Shown piece after piece: positions 47,212 through 58,242 of a DNA stretch of 64,000 nt. The notes beneath the pieces were generated by a model. The model had not been told where the DNA came from, ran no database searches, and was given only the letters and a program-made list of their open reading frames with translations. Positions within the stretch are counted from its first letter, which is position 1. Every line of letters starts with the position of its first letter. The DNA comes from Ideonella dechloratans. Lineage in GTDB: Bacteria; Pseudomonadota; Gammaproteobacteria; Burkholderiales; Burkholderiaceae_C. Location: contig NZ_CP088081.1 of the NCBI RefSeq assembly GCF_021049305.1, positions 372,001 to 436,000 on the forward strand, read 5' to 3'. Made by a program: the position numbers and the translations under genes.

Positions 47212-49098
47212 TCAGATCTCGACCTTGGCACCCAGCTCGACGATGCGGTTGGTGGGCAGGTTCAGGAAGTCGGCCATGTCGGTGGCGTTGCGGTGCATGC
47301 TGGCGAACAGCTTCTCGCGCCACATCGCCATGCCTGCGCCGCGGGTGGGTACCACCGTCTCGCGCGAGAGGAAGTAGCTGGTGTCCATGTCGTCCAGCGG
47401 CACGCCGCGGTCCTTGAGCAGCTTGATGGCCTCGGGCAGATCCGGGTCGTTCTTGAAGCCGAAGTTGACGGTCACCTGCCAGCAGTCATGGCCCAGTGAA
47501 TGCAAAGAGAGGCGCTTGTCGAAGCCGATCCAGGGCACCTCGTGGTGGCGCACGGTCACGAACAGGTTGTGTTCGTGCAGCACCTTGTTGTGTTTGAGGT
47601 TGTGCATCAGGGCGTTGGGCACCAGGTCTTCCTCGGACACCAGGAACACCGCGGTGCCGGGCACCCGGGTGGGCGGGTTGATGAAGACCGCATCCAGGAA
47701 GCCCTCGAGCCGGATGGCGTCGTTGCGGACCTGCTCGCGCATGATCTGCCGGCCCTGCTTCCAGGTCAGCATCAGCATGAACATGCCCGAGCCGATGACC
47801 AGCGGGAACCAGCCGCCAGCGATCAGCTTGAGCAGGTTGGAGAGGAAGAAGGTGATGTCGATCGTGAAGAAGAAGCCGGTGGCCAGCAGGCACAGGGCCA
47901 GCGGGTAGCCCCAGCCGTAGCGGATCACGTAAAAGGTCATCACCGTGGTGATGGTCATGTCCAGCGTGACCGCAATGCCATAGGCCGAGGCCAGGTTGGA
48001 GGAAGACTTGAACAGCGCAACCGCCAGCACGATGAAGACGTACAGGCCCCAGTTCACGAAGGGCACGTAGATCTGCCCCGTGTCCTTGACCGAGGTGTGG
48101 CGGATCGTCATGCGCGGCAGGATGCCCAACTGGATGGCCTGCTTGGTGACCGAGAAGGCGGCCGAGATCAGGGCCTGCGAGGCAATGACCGTGGCCGCGG
48201 TGGACAGGAACACCAGCGGCAGCCGGGCCCACTGCGGGGCCATCAGGAAGAAGGGGTTGTCGATGGCCTCGGGGTTGCCCAGCAGGACAGCCCCCTGGCC
48301 GAAGTAGTTCACCACCAGGGCCGGCATCACCAGGCCATACCAGGCAATGCGGATGGGCAGGCGTCCGAAATGGCCCATGTCGGCGTAGAGGGCCTCGCCG
48401 CCGGTCACGCACAGCACCACCGCGCCCAGGGCGATGAAGGCCACCAGGGGCTGTTCGAGGAAGAAGCCGATGGCGTACAGCGGGTTCAACGCCACCAGCA
48501 CGGCCGGGTTCTCGACGATGTGGGGCAGCCCCAGCGCGATCAGGGCGAAGAACCAGATGAGGGTGATCGGCCCGAAGAACTTGCCGATGCCGCCGGTGCC
48601 GAAGCGCTGGACGGCGAACAGCGCGGTGAGCACCAGCAGCGTGACAGGGATGATCACCGCGTGCATGGCCGGTGCCGCCACTTCCAGGCCCTCGACCGCG
48701 GACAGCACCGAGATGGCGGGCGTGATGACGCCGTCACCGTAGAAGATGGCGGTGCCGAAGAGGCCCACCACCATCAGGATGCGGCGCAGCAGTGGCCGCT
48801 CCTTCACCGCGGTGGTGGCCAGGGCCAGCATGGCGATCAGGCCACCTTCGCCGTTGTTGTCGGCCCGCAGGATCAGCAGCACGTACTTCAGCGAGACGAT
48901 GATGGTCATCGTCCAGAAGATGAGGCTGAGCACCCCGAGGATGTTCTCGTCCGAGGCCGGCACGTGGCCGGCGTGAAACACCTCTTTCAGCGCATAGAGC
49001 GGGCTGGTACCGATGTCTCCGTAGACCACGCCGAGTGCCGCCAGTGTCAGGGTGGCCAGGGCTGCCGGTGTCCGGGGGGCAGGGGTATGAGAACTCAA
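47212..49098 (-). CDS. kup: KUP-family potassium transporter
   Basis: The protein has about 628 residues, with twelve helices and a cytoplasmic C-terminus. Family motifs are [19 protein letters not shown] at the start, [30 protein letters not shown], and [13 protein letters not shown]. No ATG lies in the N-terminal region; TTG 49096-49098 gives the expected length and start (M-S-S-H-T), so a TTG start is proposed. It is transcribed divergently from the large glycosyltransferase gene. Confidence 0.93.
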   Translation of the reverse strand: MSSHTPAPRTPAALATLTLAALGVVYGDIGTSPLYALKEVFHAGHVPASDENILGVLSLIFWTMTIIVSLKYVLLILRADNNGEGGLIAMLALATTAVKERPLLRRILMVVGLFGTAIFYGDGVITPAISVLSAVEGLEVAAPAMHAVIIPVTLLVLTALFAVQRFGTGGIGKFFGPITLIWFFALIALGLPHIVENPAVLVALNPLYAIGFFLEQPLVAFIALGAVVLCVTGGEALYADMGHFGRLPIRIAWYGLVMPALVVNYFGQGAVLLGNPEAIDNPFFLMAPQWARLPLVFLSTAATVIASQALISAAFSVTKQAIQLGILPRMTIRHTSVKDTGQIYVPFVNWGLYVFIVLAVALFKSSSNLASAYGIAVTLDMTITTVMTFYVIRYGWGYPLALCLLATGFFFTIDITFFLSNLLKLIAGGWFPLVIGSGMFMLMLTWKQGRQIMREQVRNDAIRLEGFLDAVFINPPTRVPGTAVFLVSEEDLVPNALMHNLKHNKVLHEHNLFVTVRHHEVPWIGFDKRLSLHSLGHDCWQVTVNFGFKNDPDLPEAIKLLKDRGVPLDDMDTSYFLSRETVVPTRGAGMAMWREKLFASMHRNATDMADFLNLPTNRIVELGAKVEI

Positions 49099-49244
49099 AG
49101 GTGGGCACTCGTTGGAGAAACCCCTATTTTGCGCCCGGCCCTGGCGGGTCTGTCCAGCCCATCCGTGCGGGCTGGGGCGCTGCCCGCGGCACAATCCTCG
49201 CTTCCGAAGCTGGCATCCGCCTCTTTGCACCACGTTCCTCTGTG

Positions 49245-52200
49245 ATGTCTGCCCCCGACCTGCGCGCCATACGCTTTCAAGCTGAACTCTTTGACGGGCC
49301 GGGTGCGCAGGGATGGGCGCTGAACCCGAAGCACCCCGGCAGGGAGGTCCTGGCCGTTCGGCTGGATGGGCAGCCAGTCGATGCTGTGTGGCGTCGTCTC
49401 TGGCGCGAGGATGTCTGCCAAGCGACTGGCGAGCAGGTCGCACTGGGGTGGGTGTGCGACCTTCCACCAAAAATCTGGCCCCAGGTGGCCTCCGGGCGAG
49501 GGGTTGTGGAGTTCTTTGTGGATGGCCAACGACAGCCGGTTGCCCTCTGGACGCCCGATCCGACCTCCTTGCAGCGCTGGCTGGCCCGGCGGCTGCTCGA
49601 AGAGCCTGTGCAAGCGCGGGCCGCGTGGCAGGCCAACTTTCGCGCACATCAAGATCTCATCGAGAAGTGTGGGCTCACACAGATCGCCCAGTCCCCTCAC
49701 CCCACGCCCCTCGGCCTGTGTGAGGGCGTGCGAGGGCTCTGCATCGTCGGATGGCTGGCTGATCTGCCCACGGCGCGCCATGTGCTGTCCCTGGCTTGCG
49801 AGGGCGTCCCGGTGCCAGCCCCGGTGCGCCGGCTGTCGCGTCAGGACGTGAGTCATGCCTTGGCCTGGCCCGAGGAGAAGATCGGCTTTGAGCTGGAACT
49901 GCCGGGCGCCTTGTGGCGCCGGGCAGAGCCGGGGCAGGATCTGGCGTGTCAGGTCCTGTTGGACGGTAAGCCCTGGGGGGGGAGCGTGACCCTGGTGCGC
50001 CAACAGCTGGCGGCCGACTTCGACGCGGCCGCCCGCTTGGCCGACGCCCGTGAGCGGACGCGACAAGGGTTGCTGGCCCTGGAGCATCTTCTGCACGCGG
50101 GCTTGTGGCCGTCTCTGGGCCGAGACCGTCAGCAAGCGGCGGCGCAACTGGCGAACACGGCCGGCGTGCAGGACTGGCTGGCGCAGATGACCGAGAGCGC
50201 AGCGGCAACCAGTGTCACGATGCTGGCGGTGCAGGCACCGCGAGGGTGGCTGGGACGTTGGCTTCAGCGGCGCTGGCCTGCCCGATTGGCACTGGCTTGG
50301 CTGACCTGGCTGCAACGGTCGCCGCGGCGGGCAGGCCAGGCACTGCGGACCGAGATCGCGCTCACGAAGGCACTGGGGCTGTTCGATGCCGCGCTGTACG
50401 AACAGCAGGTGCCCCCCGCGTCGCACCCGGGCATCTCCGCGCTGCGCCACTATGTGACCGTGGGCGACGCACGCTCGCTGGTGCCACATGCCCTGCTGGA
50501 TCCACGTCACTACACCGGCCAGCTGCCGGGCCGTCGCCATCCGGGAGTCAACCGGCTGCTGCACTACGGTCTGTGGGGACGCTTCGAAGGGTTGAGTACC
50601 TCGCCCTGGTTTGATGCCGGGGCCTATCTGCGTCGCTATGGGGATGTTCGCCGGAGCGGGCAGGATCCTCTGCACCACTTCGTTCATTTGGGCTGGGAGG
50701 AAGGGCGCCTTCCCCGGGATGGGTTCGTGGCGAACTCGCTCCAGGGCCAGGCACTGGCGCAGCGCCTGGCGCGCGAGGCCAGTCCGCTGCGCGGTCACCC
50801 GGTGCTGCGTTATCTGCTGGACGGCCTGCCCGAGGAGGCGCCCCTGCCGGATCAGGGGCGCCTGCCCTGGATGGTGCCGACCACCCTGGATGGACGGGAC
50901 TATCTGGACCCGGTCCCTTGGCAGGCGTTGCCGAAGCCCGATCCTCGTCGCGCGATTGCCCTGGACGTCGTCATCCCGATCTATGCCGGGGCCCAAGAGA
51001 GCCTGCGCTGCCTCTGGTCAGTGCTGGCCGCCGGGGGACGCGAAGACATTGCCGTGGTGGTCATCGATGACGCCAGTCCCGAACCAGCCCTCAGTGCCAT
51101 GCTGCGTGAGCTGGCCGGGATGGGGCTGATCGAACTGTTGGTGAATGAGCAGAATCTGGGGTTCGTTCGCAGTGTGAACAAGGGCATGGCCTTGCATCCC
51201 GACCGGGACGTGCTTCTGCTCAATGCCGACGCCCAGGTGCATGGCGATTGGCTCGACCGCATCTGCCGCCATGCCGGCCAGGACGCACGCATCGCGTCGG
51301 TGACACCGCTGTCCAACAACGCGACGATCTTCAGTTATCCCCGTTCCCAGTTCAACAACCAGGATGCCGTGGCGCTGCAGGGCGAGGTGCTGGATCGGCT
51401 GGCCGCCTCTTGCAACCGCGGCCGGCGGATCGAGGTGCCCACGGCCATGGGCTTCTGCATGTTCCTGCGGCGCGCCTGTCTGGACCAGATCGGCCTGTTC
51501 GACGCGGAGCGCTATGGCCGAGGGTACGGCGAAGAGAACGACTGGTGCCGTCGCGCCGCGGCGGCCGGTTGGATTCATGTCGCGGCTGCGGACGTCTATG
51601 TGCTGCACCAGGGCTCGGTGTCCTTCAAGTCGGAAGCAGACAGTCGGGTTCAGGCTGCACTGGCACTGCTGCTGGAACGCTTTCCGGACTATCAGCGGCA
51701 GATCGACGACTGGATCAAGCGCGATCCATTGCAGCCCCGTCGCGTGGTCCTGGATCTGGCCCGTCTGCGCCAGGATCTGGGCGGGGCCGGCGTGGTGTTG
51801 ATGATCAGCCACGACCGTGGCGGCGGCACGGCGCGCCATGAGGAAGAGGTGGCCGCCGGGTTGAGGTCTCGTGGCCTGCAGGTGTTGTGGCTGCGGCCTT
51901 CGTCCGAGACAGACCGGGTGGCCCTGCGTGCACCTGAAGTCGGCGACTATCCCAATCTGCTGGCGCTGCCCCTGACGCATGGGGCCGACGGCTCGCCCAG
52001 CCTGTCAGAGGTGCTGGGGGAGTTGCCCTTGCAATCCGTGCAGGTCCACCACCTGGCCGACCTGCCCCCAGCATTGGCCGAGGTCCTGCCGGGTATCTGT
52101 GAGGCCCAGGGGGTGCCGCTCGAAATCACCGTGCACGACTACCATCTGGTGTGTCCGCGGATCAATCTGGTCGGTCCGGATGGTGTCTACTGTGCCGAAC

Positions 52201-52883
52201 CCGACGAGGCCGCTTGCAACCGCTGTCTGGCCTCGGATGGCCTGTCTGCCGCTGTCGGTTCGATCCAGGAATGGCGACTCCGCCACGGCGGGTTGCTGCG
52301 TGCCGCCCGCCGGGTGGTGGCGCCGGATCTCGATGTGGTTCAGCGGCTGATCCGCTATCTGCCTGGGCTGCATGTGGAGGCTGTGCCCCACGAAGCGGCG
52401 ATCGATGCTTCGGCTCCCAAGGTCCCGCCTCAGGGCGTGGTGCGCCGGGTGCTGGTGATCGGCGCACTCAGCCAGATCAAGGGTTTGAACGTGCTGCGCC
52501 AGTTGGCCCTGCTGGCTCAGGCGCAGGGCCGGGACATGCGCTTTACGCTGCTGGGGCATTCCAGCGATGACGAGGGCCTGCGCTCGGCTGGAGTGCAGGT
52601 GCTTGGTCGCTACGATGACGCTGAACTGCAGGCGCTCATCGCGAGCGAGGCACCGGATCTGATCCTGATTCCATCGATCTGGCCGGAAACCTACTGCTAC
52701 GTCCTCAGCGCCGCGCTGCGCTCAGGGCATCCGGTCGCGGTGTTCGATCTGGGCGCGCAGGCCCGGCGTCTGAGGGCGTTGGGCCGCACGGACTGGATCC
52801 TGCCCTTGGCAGAGGCAGGTCAACCCGAGCGGCTGCTGGCACGTCTGGCCGGTGACGCGACCGCGGCCGTCGATCACTCGTAG
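49245..52883 (+). CDS. Large two-domain glycosyltransferase (GT2 + GT4-like)
   Basis: The 1212-residue protein has a ~300-residue N-terminal region of unknown fold (two Trp-rich beta-like modules). Three ~50-residue repeats of the FDxxxYL-x-HY-x-G type follow at about residues 375-490 ([36 protein letters not shown]). A GT2 domain runs from about 573 to 830 ([14 protein letters not shown], metal-binding [13 protein letters not shown] near 662, [10 protein letters not shown]). The C-terminal GT4-like domain spans about 849-1212 ([47 protein letters not shown]). It probably adds two sugars to a surface polysaccharide. A paralogue lies at 60339-62990. Confidence 0.9.
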   Translation: MSAPDLRAIRFQAELFDGPGAQGWALNPKHPGREVLAVRLDGQPVDAVWRRLWREDVCQATGEQVALGWVCDLPPKIWPQVASGRGVVEFFVDGQRQPVALWTPDPTSLQRWLARRLLEEPVQARAAWQANFRAHQDLIEKCGLTQIAQSPHPTPLGLCEGVRGLCIVGWLADLPTARHVLSLACEGVPVPAPVRRLSRQDVSHALAWPEEKIGFELELPGALWRRAEPGQDLACQVLLDGKPWGGSVTLVRQQLAADFDAAARLADARERTRQGLLALEHLLHAGLWPSLGRDRQQAAAQLANTAGVQDWLAQMTESAAATSVTMLAVQAPRGWLGRWLQRRWPARLALAWLTWLQRSPRRAGQALRTEIALTKALGLFDAALYEQQVPPASHPGISALRHYVTVGDARSLVPHALLDPRHYTGQLPGRRHPGVNRLLHYGLWGRFEGLSTSPWFDAGAYLRRYGDVRRSGQDPLHHFVHLGWEEGRLPRDGFVANSLQGQALAQRLAREASPLRGHPVLRYLLDGLPEEAPLPDQGRLPWMVPTTLDGRDYLDPVPWQALPKPDPRRAIALDVVIPIYAGAQESLRCLWSVLAAGGREDIAVVVIDDASPEPALSAMLRELAGMGLIELLVNEQNLGFVRSVNKGMALHPDRDVLLLNADAQVHGDWLDRICRHAGQDARIASVTPLSNNATIFSYPRSQFNNQDAVALQGEVLDRLAASCNRGRRIEVPTAMGFCMFLRRACLDQIGLFDAERYGRGYGEENDWCRRAAAAGWIHVAAADVYVLHQGSVSFKSEADSRVQAALALLLERFPDYQRQIDDWIKRDPLQPRRVVLDLARLRQDLGGAGVVLMISHDRGGGTARHEEEVAAGLRSRGLQVLWLRPSSETDRVALRAPEVGDYPNLLALPLTHGADGSPSLSEVLGELPLQSVQVHHLADLPPALAEVLPGICEAQGVPLEITVHDYHLVCPRINLVGPDGVYCAEPDEAACNRCLASDGLSAAVGSIQEWRLRHGGLLRAARRVVAPDLDVVQRLIRYLPGLHVEAVPHEAAIDASAPKVPPQGVVRRVLVIGALSQIKGLNVLRQLALLAQAQGRDMRFTLLGHSSDDEGLRSAGVQVLGRYDDAELQALIASEAPDLILIPSIWPETYCYVLSAALRSGHPVAVFDLGAQARRLRALGRTDWILPLAEAGQPERLLARLAGDATAAVDHS

Positions 52884-54169
52884 ACTTCGGCGTCCGGGTC
52901 GGTGGCTTCCAGTTCGTAAGAAGCCGCCAGCATCGCCAGGCGGCCGATCACGCCGTACATGTAGAAGCGGTTGGGCGCGCTGGCGCCGGGGCGCATGCCC
53001 GGCTTGGGCAGGTGGTGGCTTTCGGAGAAGGCCAGGGGCACGAAGCTGGCCCCCGGGGCGTTGAGGTTCTCGTCGATGCCGCGGTCGGCATGCACCCGGT
53101 AGAAGCCGCCCACCACATAGCGGTCGATCATGTAGACCACCGGCTCGGCCACGGCCTCGTTGACCCGCTCGTAGGTGGGCACGCCCTCCTGGATGATCAG
53201 CTGGGAGACGGTCTGGCCGTCCTTGACCACGCCCATCTTGTTGCGGGTGCGGCGGCTGACGTCTTCCAGTTCCTTGGCGTCGCGCACCGTCATGATGCCC
53301 ATGCCGTAGGTGCCGTTGTCGGCCTTGACGACGACGAAGGGCTTCTCGTTGATGCCGTATTCCTTGTGCTTGCGCCGGATCTTGGTCAGCAGCGCATCGA
53401 CCTGGGTCTGCACGCGGTCCAGCCCGGTGCCTTCCTGCCAGTCCACCTCGCCCACCTGGGCCGACATGGGGTTGATCAGCCAGGGGTCCATGCCCAGCAG
53501 CTTGGCGAACTTCTTGGCCACTTCCTCGTAGCTGTCGAAATGCTGGCTCTTGCGGCGCACCGCCCAGCCGGCGTGCAGCGGCGGCAGCAGGTACTGCTCG
53601 TGCAGGTTCTTCAGCACGTCAGGGATGCCGGCCGACAGGTCGTTGTTCAGCAGGATGGTGCAGGGGTCGAAATCCTTCAGGCCCAGGCGGCGCGGGGTGC
53701 GCAGCAGCGGCTCCAGCGTCAGCTCGCTGCCGTCGGGCAGCTGCAGCCGGGTGGGCTCGGTGATGCTCTCGTCCAGCGTGCCCAGGCGCACGTTCAGGCC
53801 GGCCAGGCCGAAGATCTCGATCAGCCGCTGCACGTTCATCAGGTAGAACATGTTGCGGGTGTGCTTCTCGGGGATCAGCAGCAGGTTCTTGGCCTCGGGG
53901 CAGATCTTCTCGATGGCCGCCATCGCCGCCTGCACGGCCAGCGGCAGCATCTCGGGCGTGAGGTTGTTGAAGCCGCCCGGGAAGAGGTTGGTGTCCACCG
54001 GCGCGAGCTTGTAGCCGGCGTTGCGGATGTCCACCGAGGTGTAGAAGGGCGGTGTGTGCTCCATCCATTCCAGGCGGAACCAGCGCTCGATGGCCGGCAT
54101 GGACTCCAGGATCCGCTGCTCGAGCTCGTTGATGGGGCCGGTCAGTGCGGTGACGAGGTGGGGGACCAT
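52874..54169 (-). CDS. gshA: Glutamate-cysteine ligase (betaproteobacterial type)
   Basis: The 431-residue protein belongs to the GshA family of PF08886, unrelated in sequence to E. coli GshA. Conserved segments are YKLAPVDTNLFPGGFNNL, FVVVKADNGTYGMGIMTV, and VPTYERVNEAVAEPVVYMIDRYVVGGFYR. It makes gamma-glutamylcysteine, the first step to glutathione. ATG 54169 is preferred; the upstream extension is intergenic. Its 3' end overlaps that of the opposite-strand glycosyltransferase gene by 10 bp. Confidence 0.93.
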   Translation of the reverse strand: MVPHLVTALTGPINELEQRILESMPAIERWFRLEWMEHTPPFYTSVDIRNAGYKLAPVDTNLFPGGFNNLTPEMLPLAVQAAMAAIEKICPEAKNLLLIPEKHTRNMFYLMNVQRLIEIFGLAGLNVRLGTLDESITEPTRLQLPDGSELTLEPLLRTPRRLGLKDFDPCTILLNNDLSAGIPDVLKNLHEQYLLPPLHAGWAVRRKSQHFDSYEEVAKKFAKLLGMDPWLINPMSAQVGEVDWQEGTGLDRVQTQVDALLTKIRRKHKEYGINEKPFVVVKADNGTYGMGIMTVRDAKELEDVSRRTRNKMGVVKDGQTVSQLIIQEGVPTYERVNEAVAEPVVYMIDRYVVGGFYRVHADRGIDENLNAPGASFVPLAFSESHHLPKPGMRPGASAPNRFYMYGVIGRLAMLAASYELEATDPDAEVYE

Positions 54170-54248
54170 AGGAGAGGCGCCAGAGTGGAGACGGAATTCT
54201 GGCAGATGGGGATGCCATGCCGGAATGCAAGTGACCCGGCGGGCGGGC

Positions 54249-54277
54249 AAAAAAAAAGGACTGCCCGCAGGCAGTCC
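54249..54277 (-). terminator. Intrinsic terminator after amtB
   Basis: Read leftward: GGACTGCC, a 4-nt loop, GGCAGTCC, then nine U residues (A-run at 54249-54257 on the plus strand). It lies 59 bp past the amtB stop and separates glnK-amtB from gshA. Confidence 0.93.
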
Positions 54278-54335
54278 CCAACTCGCTCCGAAACTGAATC
54301 TTGATCCTGGATCGGGGGCCGTGGCCCCCGGGACA

Positions 54336-55865
54336 TCACTTGTTGTAGGCGGTTTCGCCGTGGGAGGTGATGTCCAGACCTTCGCGTTCTTCGTCTTCCG
54401 GCACGCGCAGGCCGATGACCAGGTCGACGATCTTGTAGGCGATCACCGAGACCACGGCCGACCAGACGACGGTGATGCCCACGGCCTTGGCCTGGATCAG
54501 CACCTGGCTGGCGATGCTGTAGGCATCCGGGGTGACGGTGGTGGCCGTGACCCAGTCGCCCACGGCGCTGGGGCCGCCCAGGGCCGGCGAGTTGAACACG
54601 CCGGTCAGCAGGGCACCCAGGATGCCGCCCACGCCGTGCACGCCGAAGACGTCCAGGGTGTCGTCCGCGCCGATGATCTTCTTCAGACCGGTCACGCCCC
54701 ACAGGCAGATGAAGCCGGCGAGCAGGCCGATGATCAGCGCACCGCCGATGCCGACGTTGCCGGCGGCCGGGGTGATGGCCACCAGGCCGGCGACGGCGCC
54801 GGAGGCGGCACCCAGCATCGAGGCCTTGCCCTTGTGCAGCGCTTCACCCAGCGACCAGGACAGCACGGCGGCGGCGGTGGCCACGAAGGTGTTCATGAAG
54901 GCCAGGGCGGCGAAGCCGTTGGCTTCCAGGGCGGAGCCGGCGTTGAAGCCGAACCAGCCCACCCACAGCAGGGCGGAACCCACCATCGTCAGCGTCAGGC
55001 TGTGCGGGGCCATCGACTCCTTGCCGTAGCCGATGCGCTTGCCGATCATGATGGCGCCGACCAGGCCGGCCACGGCGGCGTTGATGTGCACCACGGTACC
55101 GCCGGCGAAGTCCAGGGCGCCGAGCTGCCAGATGTAGCCGGCCTTGGCGTTCATGGCATCCACCACGCCTGCGTCGGTGTAGGCGTCAGGGCCCATCCAG
55201 AACCAGACCATGTGGGCGATCGGCGCGTAGCTGAAGGTGAACCACAGGGCCATGAACAGCAGCACGGCCGAGAACTTCATGCGCTCGGCGAAGGAGCCCA
55301 CGATCAGTGCGCAGGTGATGCCGGCGAAGGTGGCCTGGAAGGCGGCGAACACGATCTCGGGGATGTAGACACCCTTGCTGAAGGTGGCGCCGTTGGCGAA
55401 GGTGCCAGCGACGTTGTCCCAGATGCCCTTCATGAACAGCCGGTCGAAGCCGCCGATGAAGGCATTGCCTTCCGTGAACGCCAGGCTGTAGCCGTAGATG
55501 GCCCACAGCACGACGATCAGCGAGAAGGTGACCATCACCTGCATCAGCACCGACAGCATGTTCTTGCTGCGCACCAGACCGCCGTAGAACAGGGCCAGGC
55601 CCGGCACGGTCATCATGATGACCAGCAGGGTGGAGACCATCATCCAGGCGGTGTCGCCCTTGTTGGGCACGGGGGCCGGCGCGGCGGCCTCGGAGGCGGC
55701 CGGGGCGGCTTCAGAGGCGGCCGCGGCAGGCGCTGCGGCCGGGGCGGAAGCGTCCGCAGCGACGGCGGCCACAGGCGCCGAAGCCGCGTCCTGCGCGATC
55801 GCGGTTCCCGCGAAGCCCAGGACCGCGAGGCCCAGGGCGAGGGAAGCAACAAGCTTTCTCATCAT
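54336..55865 (-). CDS. amtB: Ammonium transporter AmtB
   Basis: The 509-residue protein has a cleavable signal (KLVASLALGLAVLGFAGTAIA), an Ala/Pro-rich linker, then eleven helices. Family motifs are MMTVPGLALFYGGLVRSKN, FAGGTVVHINAAVAGLVGA with the pore His, and FGVHGVGGILGALLTG with the second His of the twin-His pair. It follows glnK by 34 bp on the same strand. GlnK blocks AmtB when nitrogen is plentiful. Confidence 0.96.
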   Translation of the reverse strand: MMRKLVASLALGLAVLGFAGTAIAQDAASAPVAAVAADASAPAAAPAAAASEAAPAASEAAAPAPVPNKGDTAWMMVSTLLVIMMTVPGLALFYGGLVRSKNMLSVLMQVMVTFSLIVVLWAIYGYSLAFTEGNAFIGGFDRLFMKGIWDNVAGTFANGATFSKGVYIPEIVFAAFQATFAGITCALIVGSFAERMKFSAVLLFMALWFTFSYAPIAHMVWFWMGPDAYTDAGVVDAMNAKAGYIWQLGALDFAGGTVVHINAAVAGLVGAIMIGKRIGYGKESMAPHSLTLTMVGSALLWVGWFGFNAGSALEANGFAALAFMNTFVATAAAVLSWSLGEALHKGKASMLGAASGAVAGLVAITPAAGNVGIGGALIIGLLAGFICLWGVTGLKKIIGADDTLDVFGVHGVGGILGALLTGVFNSPALGGPSAVGDWVTATTVTPDAYSIASQVLIQAKAVGITVVWSAVVSVIAYKIVDLVIGLRVPEDEEREGLDITSHGETAYNK

Positions 55866-55899
55866 GATGTGTGAGTCTCTTTGTCTGGGTGGGGCGGCG

Positions 55900-56292
<393 letters not shown>

Positions 56293-56433
56293 TCAGAACG
56301 TCTTGTGGACGTGGCCGGGAAGAAGGTCGGCCACAGCGAACGTGGCGAGTGCGATGCAACAGGACTTCATGCAGTGGCTCCGGTTGGACCGTTCCCGGCT
56401 GAACAGTGGGTTGGAACGGAATCGACAAGCGTC

Positions 56434-56450
56434 TTGCAGCTTTCATGCCA
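56434..56450 (-). promoter_or_regulatory. Sigma-54 promoter of glnK-amtB
   Basis: Read leftward the sequence is TGGCATGAAAGCTGCAA. The GG (-24) and GC (-12) elements match the sigma-54 consensus TGGCACG-N4-TTGC with correct spacing and two mismatches. Transcription would begin near 56424 and leave a leader of about 185 nt before glnK. Confidence 0.75.
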
Positions 56451-56527
56451 CCCCTGATCGCCATCCGCCGGCCATGCACCTGCCCGGGGTTCACTCTTGG
56501 TGCGTGCCTCGCGTGGGGCGGAGAGAC

Positions 56528-56542
56528 GCACCAAGTTGGTGT
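56528..56542. promoter_or_regulatory. NtrC-binding-type enhancer site
   Basis: GCACCAAGTTGGTGT is a 15-bp dyad that fits GCAC-N7-GTGC with one mismatch. It lies about 105-120 bp upstream of the predicted sigma-54 start, the usual position for NtrC. A single half-site TTGGTGC occurs at 56497-56503. Confidence 0.65.
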
Positions 56543-56650
56543 CATGGCGTCGTCAAGCCAAGGATGGCCGTTCGGCGCGGCCTCGGCTACACCTGTGCCC
56601 TGTGATCGGGCGGGCCGTGGGGCCCGTTGCCGGCAGCGCGGAGGGGTGTG

Positions 56651-58171
56651 ATGTCGTATGCGGTGGTGGCCAGTCGGGCCCTGGACGGGGTGCAGGCGCC
56701 TGCGGTGATGGTGGAGGTGCATCTGGCCAATGGTCTGCCCAGCTTCACCCTGGTGGGGCTGGCGGACACCGAGGTCAAGGAAGCCCGGGAGCGCGTGCGC
56801 GCGGCCCTGGCCCAAAGCGGCTTCGAGTTTCCGCACAACCGGCGCATCACGGTGAATCTGGCGCCGGCCGATCTGCCCAAGGAGTCGGCGCGCTTCGATC
56901 TGCCGATGGCCCTGGGCATCCTGGCGGCCCAGGGCATCATCGACCCGCAGCGGCTGGCGGGCTGGGAGTTCGCCGGCGAGTTGTCGCTCGCCGGGGCACT
57001 GCGCCCGGTCACCGGCGCTGTGGCCCTGGCCTTGGGGGCTCGGAAGGAGGGGGCCTGCCGCGGCCTGGTGCTTCCGGCCGACAGTGCTGCGCTGGCGGCG
57101 CGCGTGCCCGGGCTGGAGGTGCGTTCGGCCAGCCATCTGGGCGAGGTGGTGCAGTCCCTGCTGCCTCAGGGCGAGCCGCTTCCCGTGGCGCGGCCGGCGG
57201 CTCCCCGGGCCCGCCCCCAGGCGCTGGACCTGGCCGATGTCCGGGGGCAGATGGCGGCTCGCCGGGCGCTGGAGATCGCGGCCGCCGGCGGTCACAGCCT
57301 GCTCCTCGTCGGCCCGCCCGGCTCGGGCAAGTCCATGCTGGCCCAGCGCCTGCCGGGCCTGCTGCCGCCGATGTCCGAGGAGGAAGCCCTGGAAAGCGCG
57401 GCCCTGCAGGGCTTGGGGGCCGGCGGTCTGGAGGTCGATCCGGGCTGCACCCGACCGGTGCGTGCGCCCCATCATAGTGCGAGCTCGGCGGCCCTGGTGG
57501 GCGGTGGCAGCCCCCCGCGGCCGGGCGAGATCTCCCTGGCGCATGGTGGTGTGCTGTTCCTGGACGAACTGCCGGAGTTCGCACGTTCCGCCCTGGAGGC
57601 CTTGCGCGAGCCACTGGAGAGCGGCCACATCACCATCTCGCGCGCGGCACGCCAGGCCCGCTTCCCGGCGCGCTTCCAGCTGGTTGCCGCCATGAACCCC
57701 TGCCCCTGCGGCTGGCTGGGCGCGCAGGCGGTGACGGGACGGGCCTGTCGCTGCGCCCCGGACACCGTGGCCCGCTACCAGGCCCGCATCTCGGGGCCCC
57801 TGCTGGACCGCATCGACATGCAGGTGGAGGTCCCCGCCGCCCGGCCGGACGAATTGCTCAACGGTCCGGTGGGCGAGTCCACCGCCGCGGTGGTGGCCAG
57901 GGTGCGGCCGGTCCAGACGCTGCAGCAGACCCGGCAGGGCGGGCCCAATGCCGGACTGGCCGGCGAGGCCCTGGAGGCGAATGCGCCGCTGGCGCCCGCG
58001 GCGCGCCAGTTCCTGCAGAACGCGGCGCAGCAGCTGGGCTGGTCCGGACGCAGCCTCCACCGGGTGCTGAAGGTGGCGCGCACGATCGCCGATCTGGCGG
58101 CCCGGGACGTGATCGATGTGGTCCATGTGGCCGAAGCCATGCAGTACCGCCGGGTGATCCAGGGGGTCTGA
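56651..58171 (+). CDS. comM: ComM/YifB-family Mg-chelatase-like AAA+ ATPase
   Basis: The 506-residue protein has an N-terminal LonC-like domain (MSYAVVASRALDGVQAPAVMVE, GLADTEVKEARERVRAAL), a central AAA+ core (Walker A VGPPGSGKSMLAQRLPGLLPP, FRAPHH-type RAPHHSASSAALVGGG, HGGVLFLDELPEF) and a C-terminal helical part. ComM is a hexameric helicase for branch migration during natural transformation. Divergent from glnK. Confidence 0.95.
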   Translation: MSYAVVASRALDGVQAPAVMVEVHLANGLPSFTLVGLADTEVKEARERVRAALAQSGFEFPHNRRITVNLAPADLPKESARFDLPMALGILAAQGIIDPQRLAGWEFAGELSLAGALRPVTGAVALALGARKEGACRGLVLPADSAALAARVPGLEVRSASHLGEVVQSLLPQGEPLPVARPAAPRARPQALDLADVRGQMAARRALEIAAAGGHSLLLVGPPGSGKSMLAQRLPGLLPPMSEEEALESAALQGLGAGGLEVDPGCTRPVRAPHHSASSAALVGGGSPPRPGEISLAHGGVLFLDELPEFARSALEALREPLESGHITISRAARQARFPARFQLVAAMNPCPCGWLGAQAVTGRACRCAPDTVARYQARISGPLLDRIDMQVEVPAARPDELLNGPVGESTAAVVARVRPVQTLQQTRQGGPNAGLAGEALEANAPLAPAARQFLQNAAQQLGWSGRSLHRVLKVARTIADLAARDVIDVVHVAEAMQYRRVIQGV

Positions 58172-58242
58172 ACCGGGCGCACGAGCGGCCTGCGGCTACA
58201 CTCGGACGCGCCCTGCGTTCCACGCCTTCCCCGGAGTCTGCC

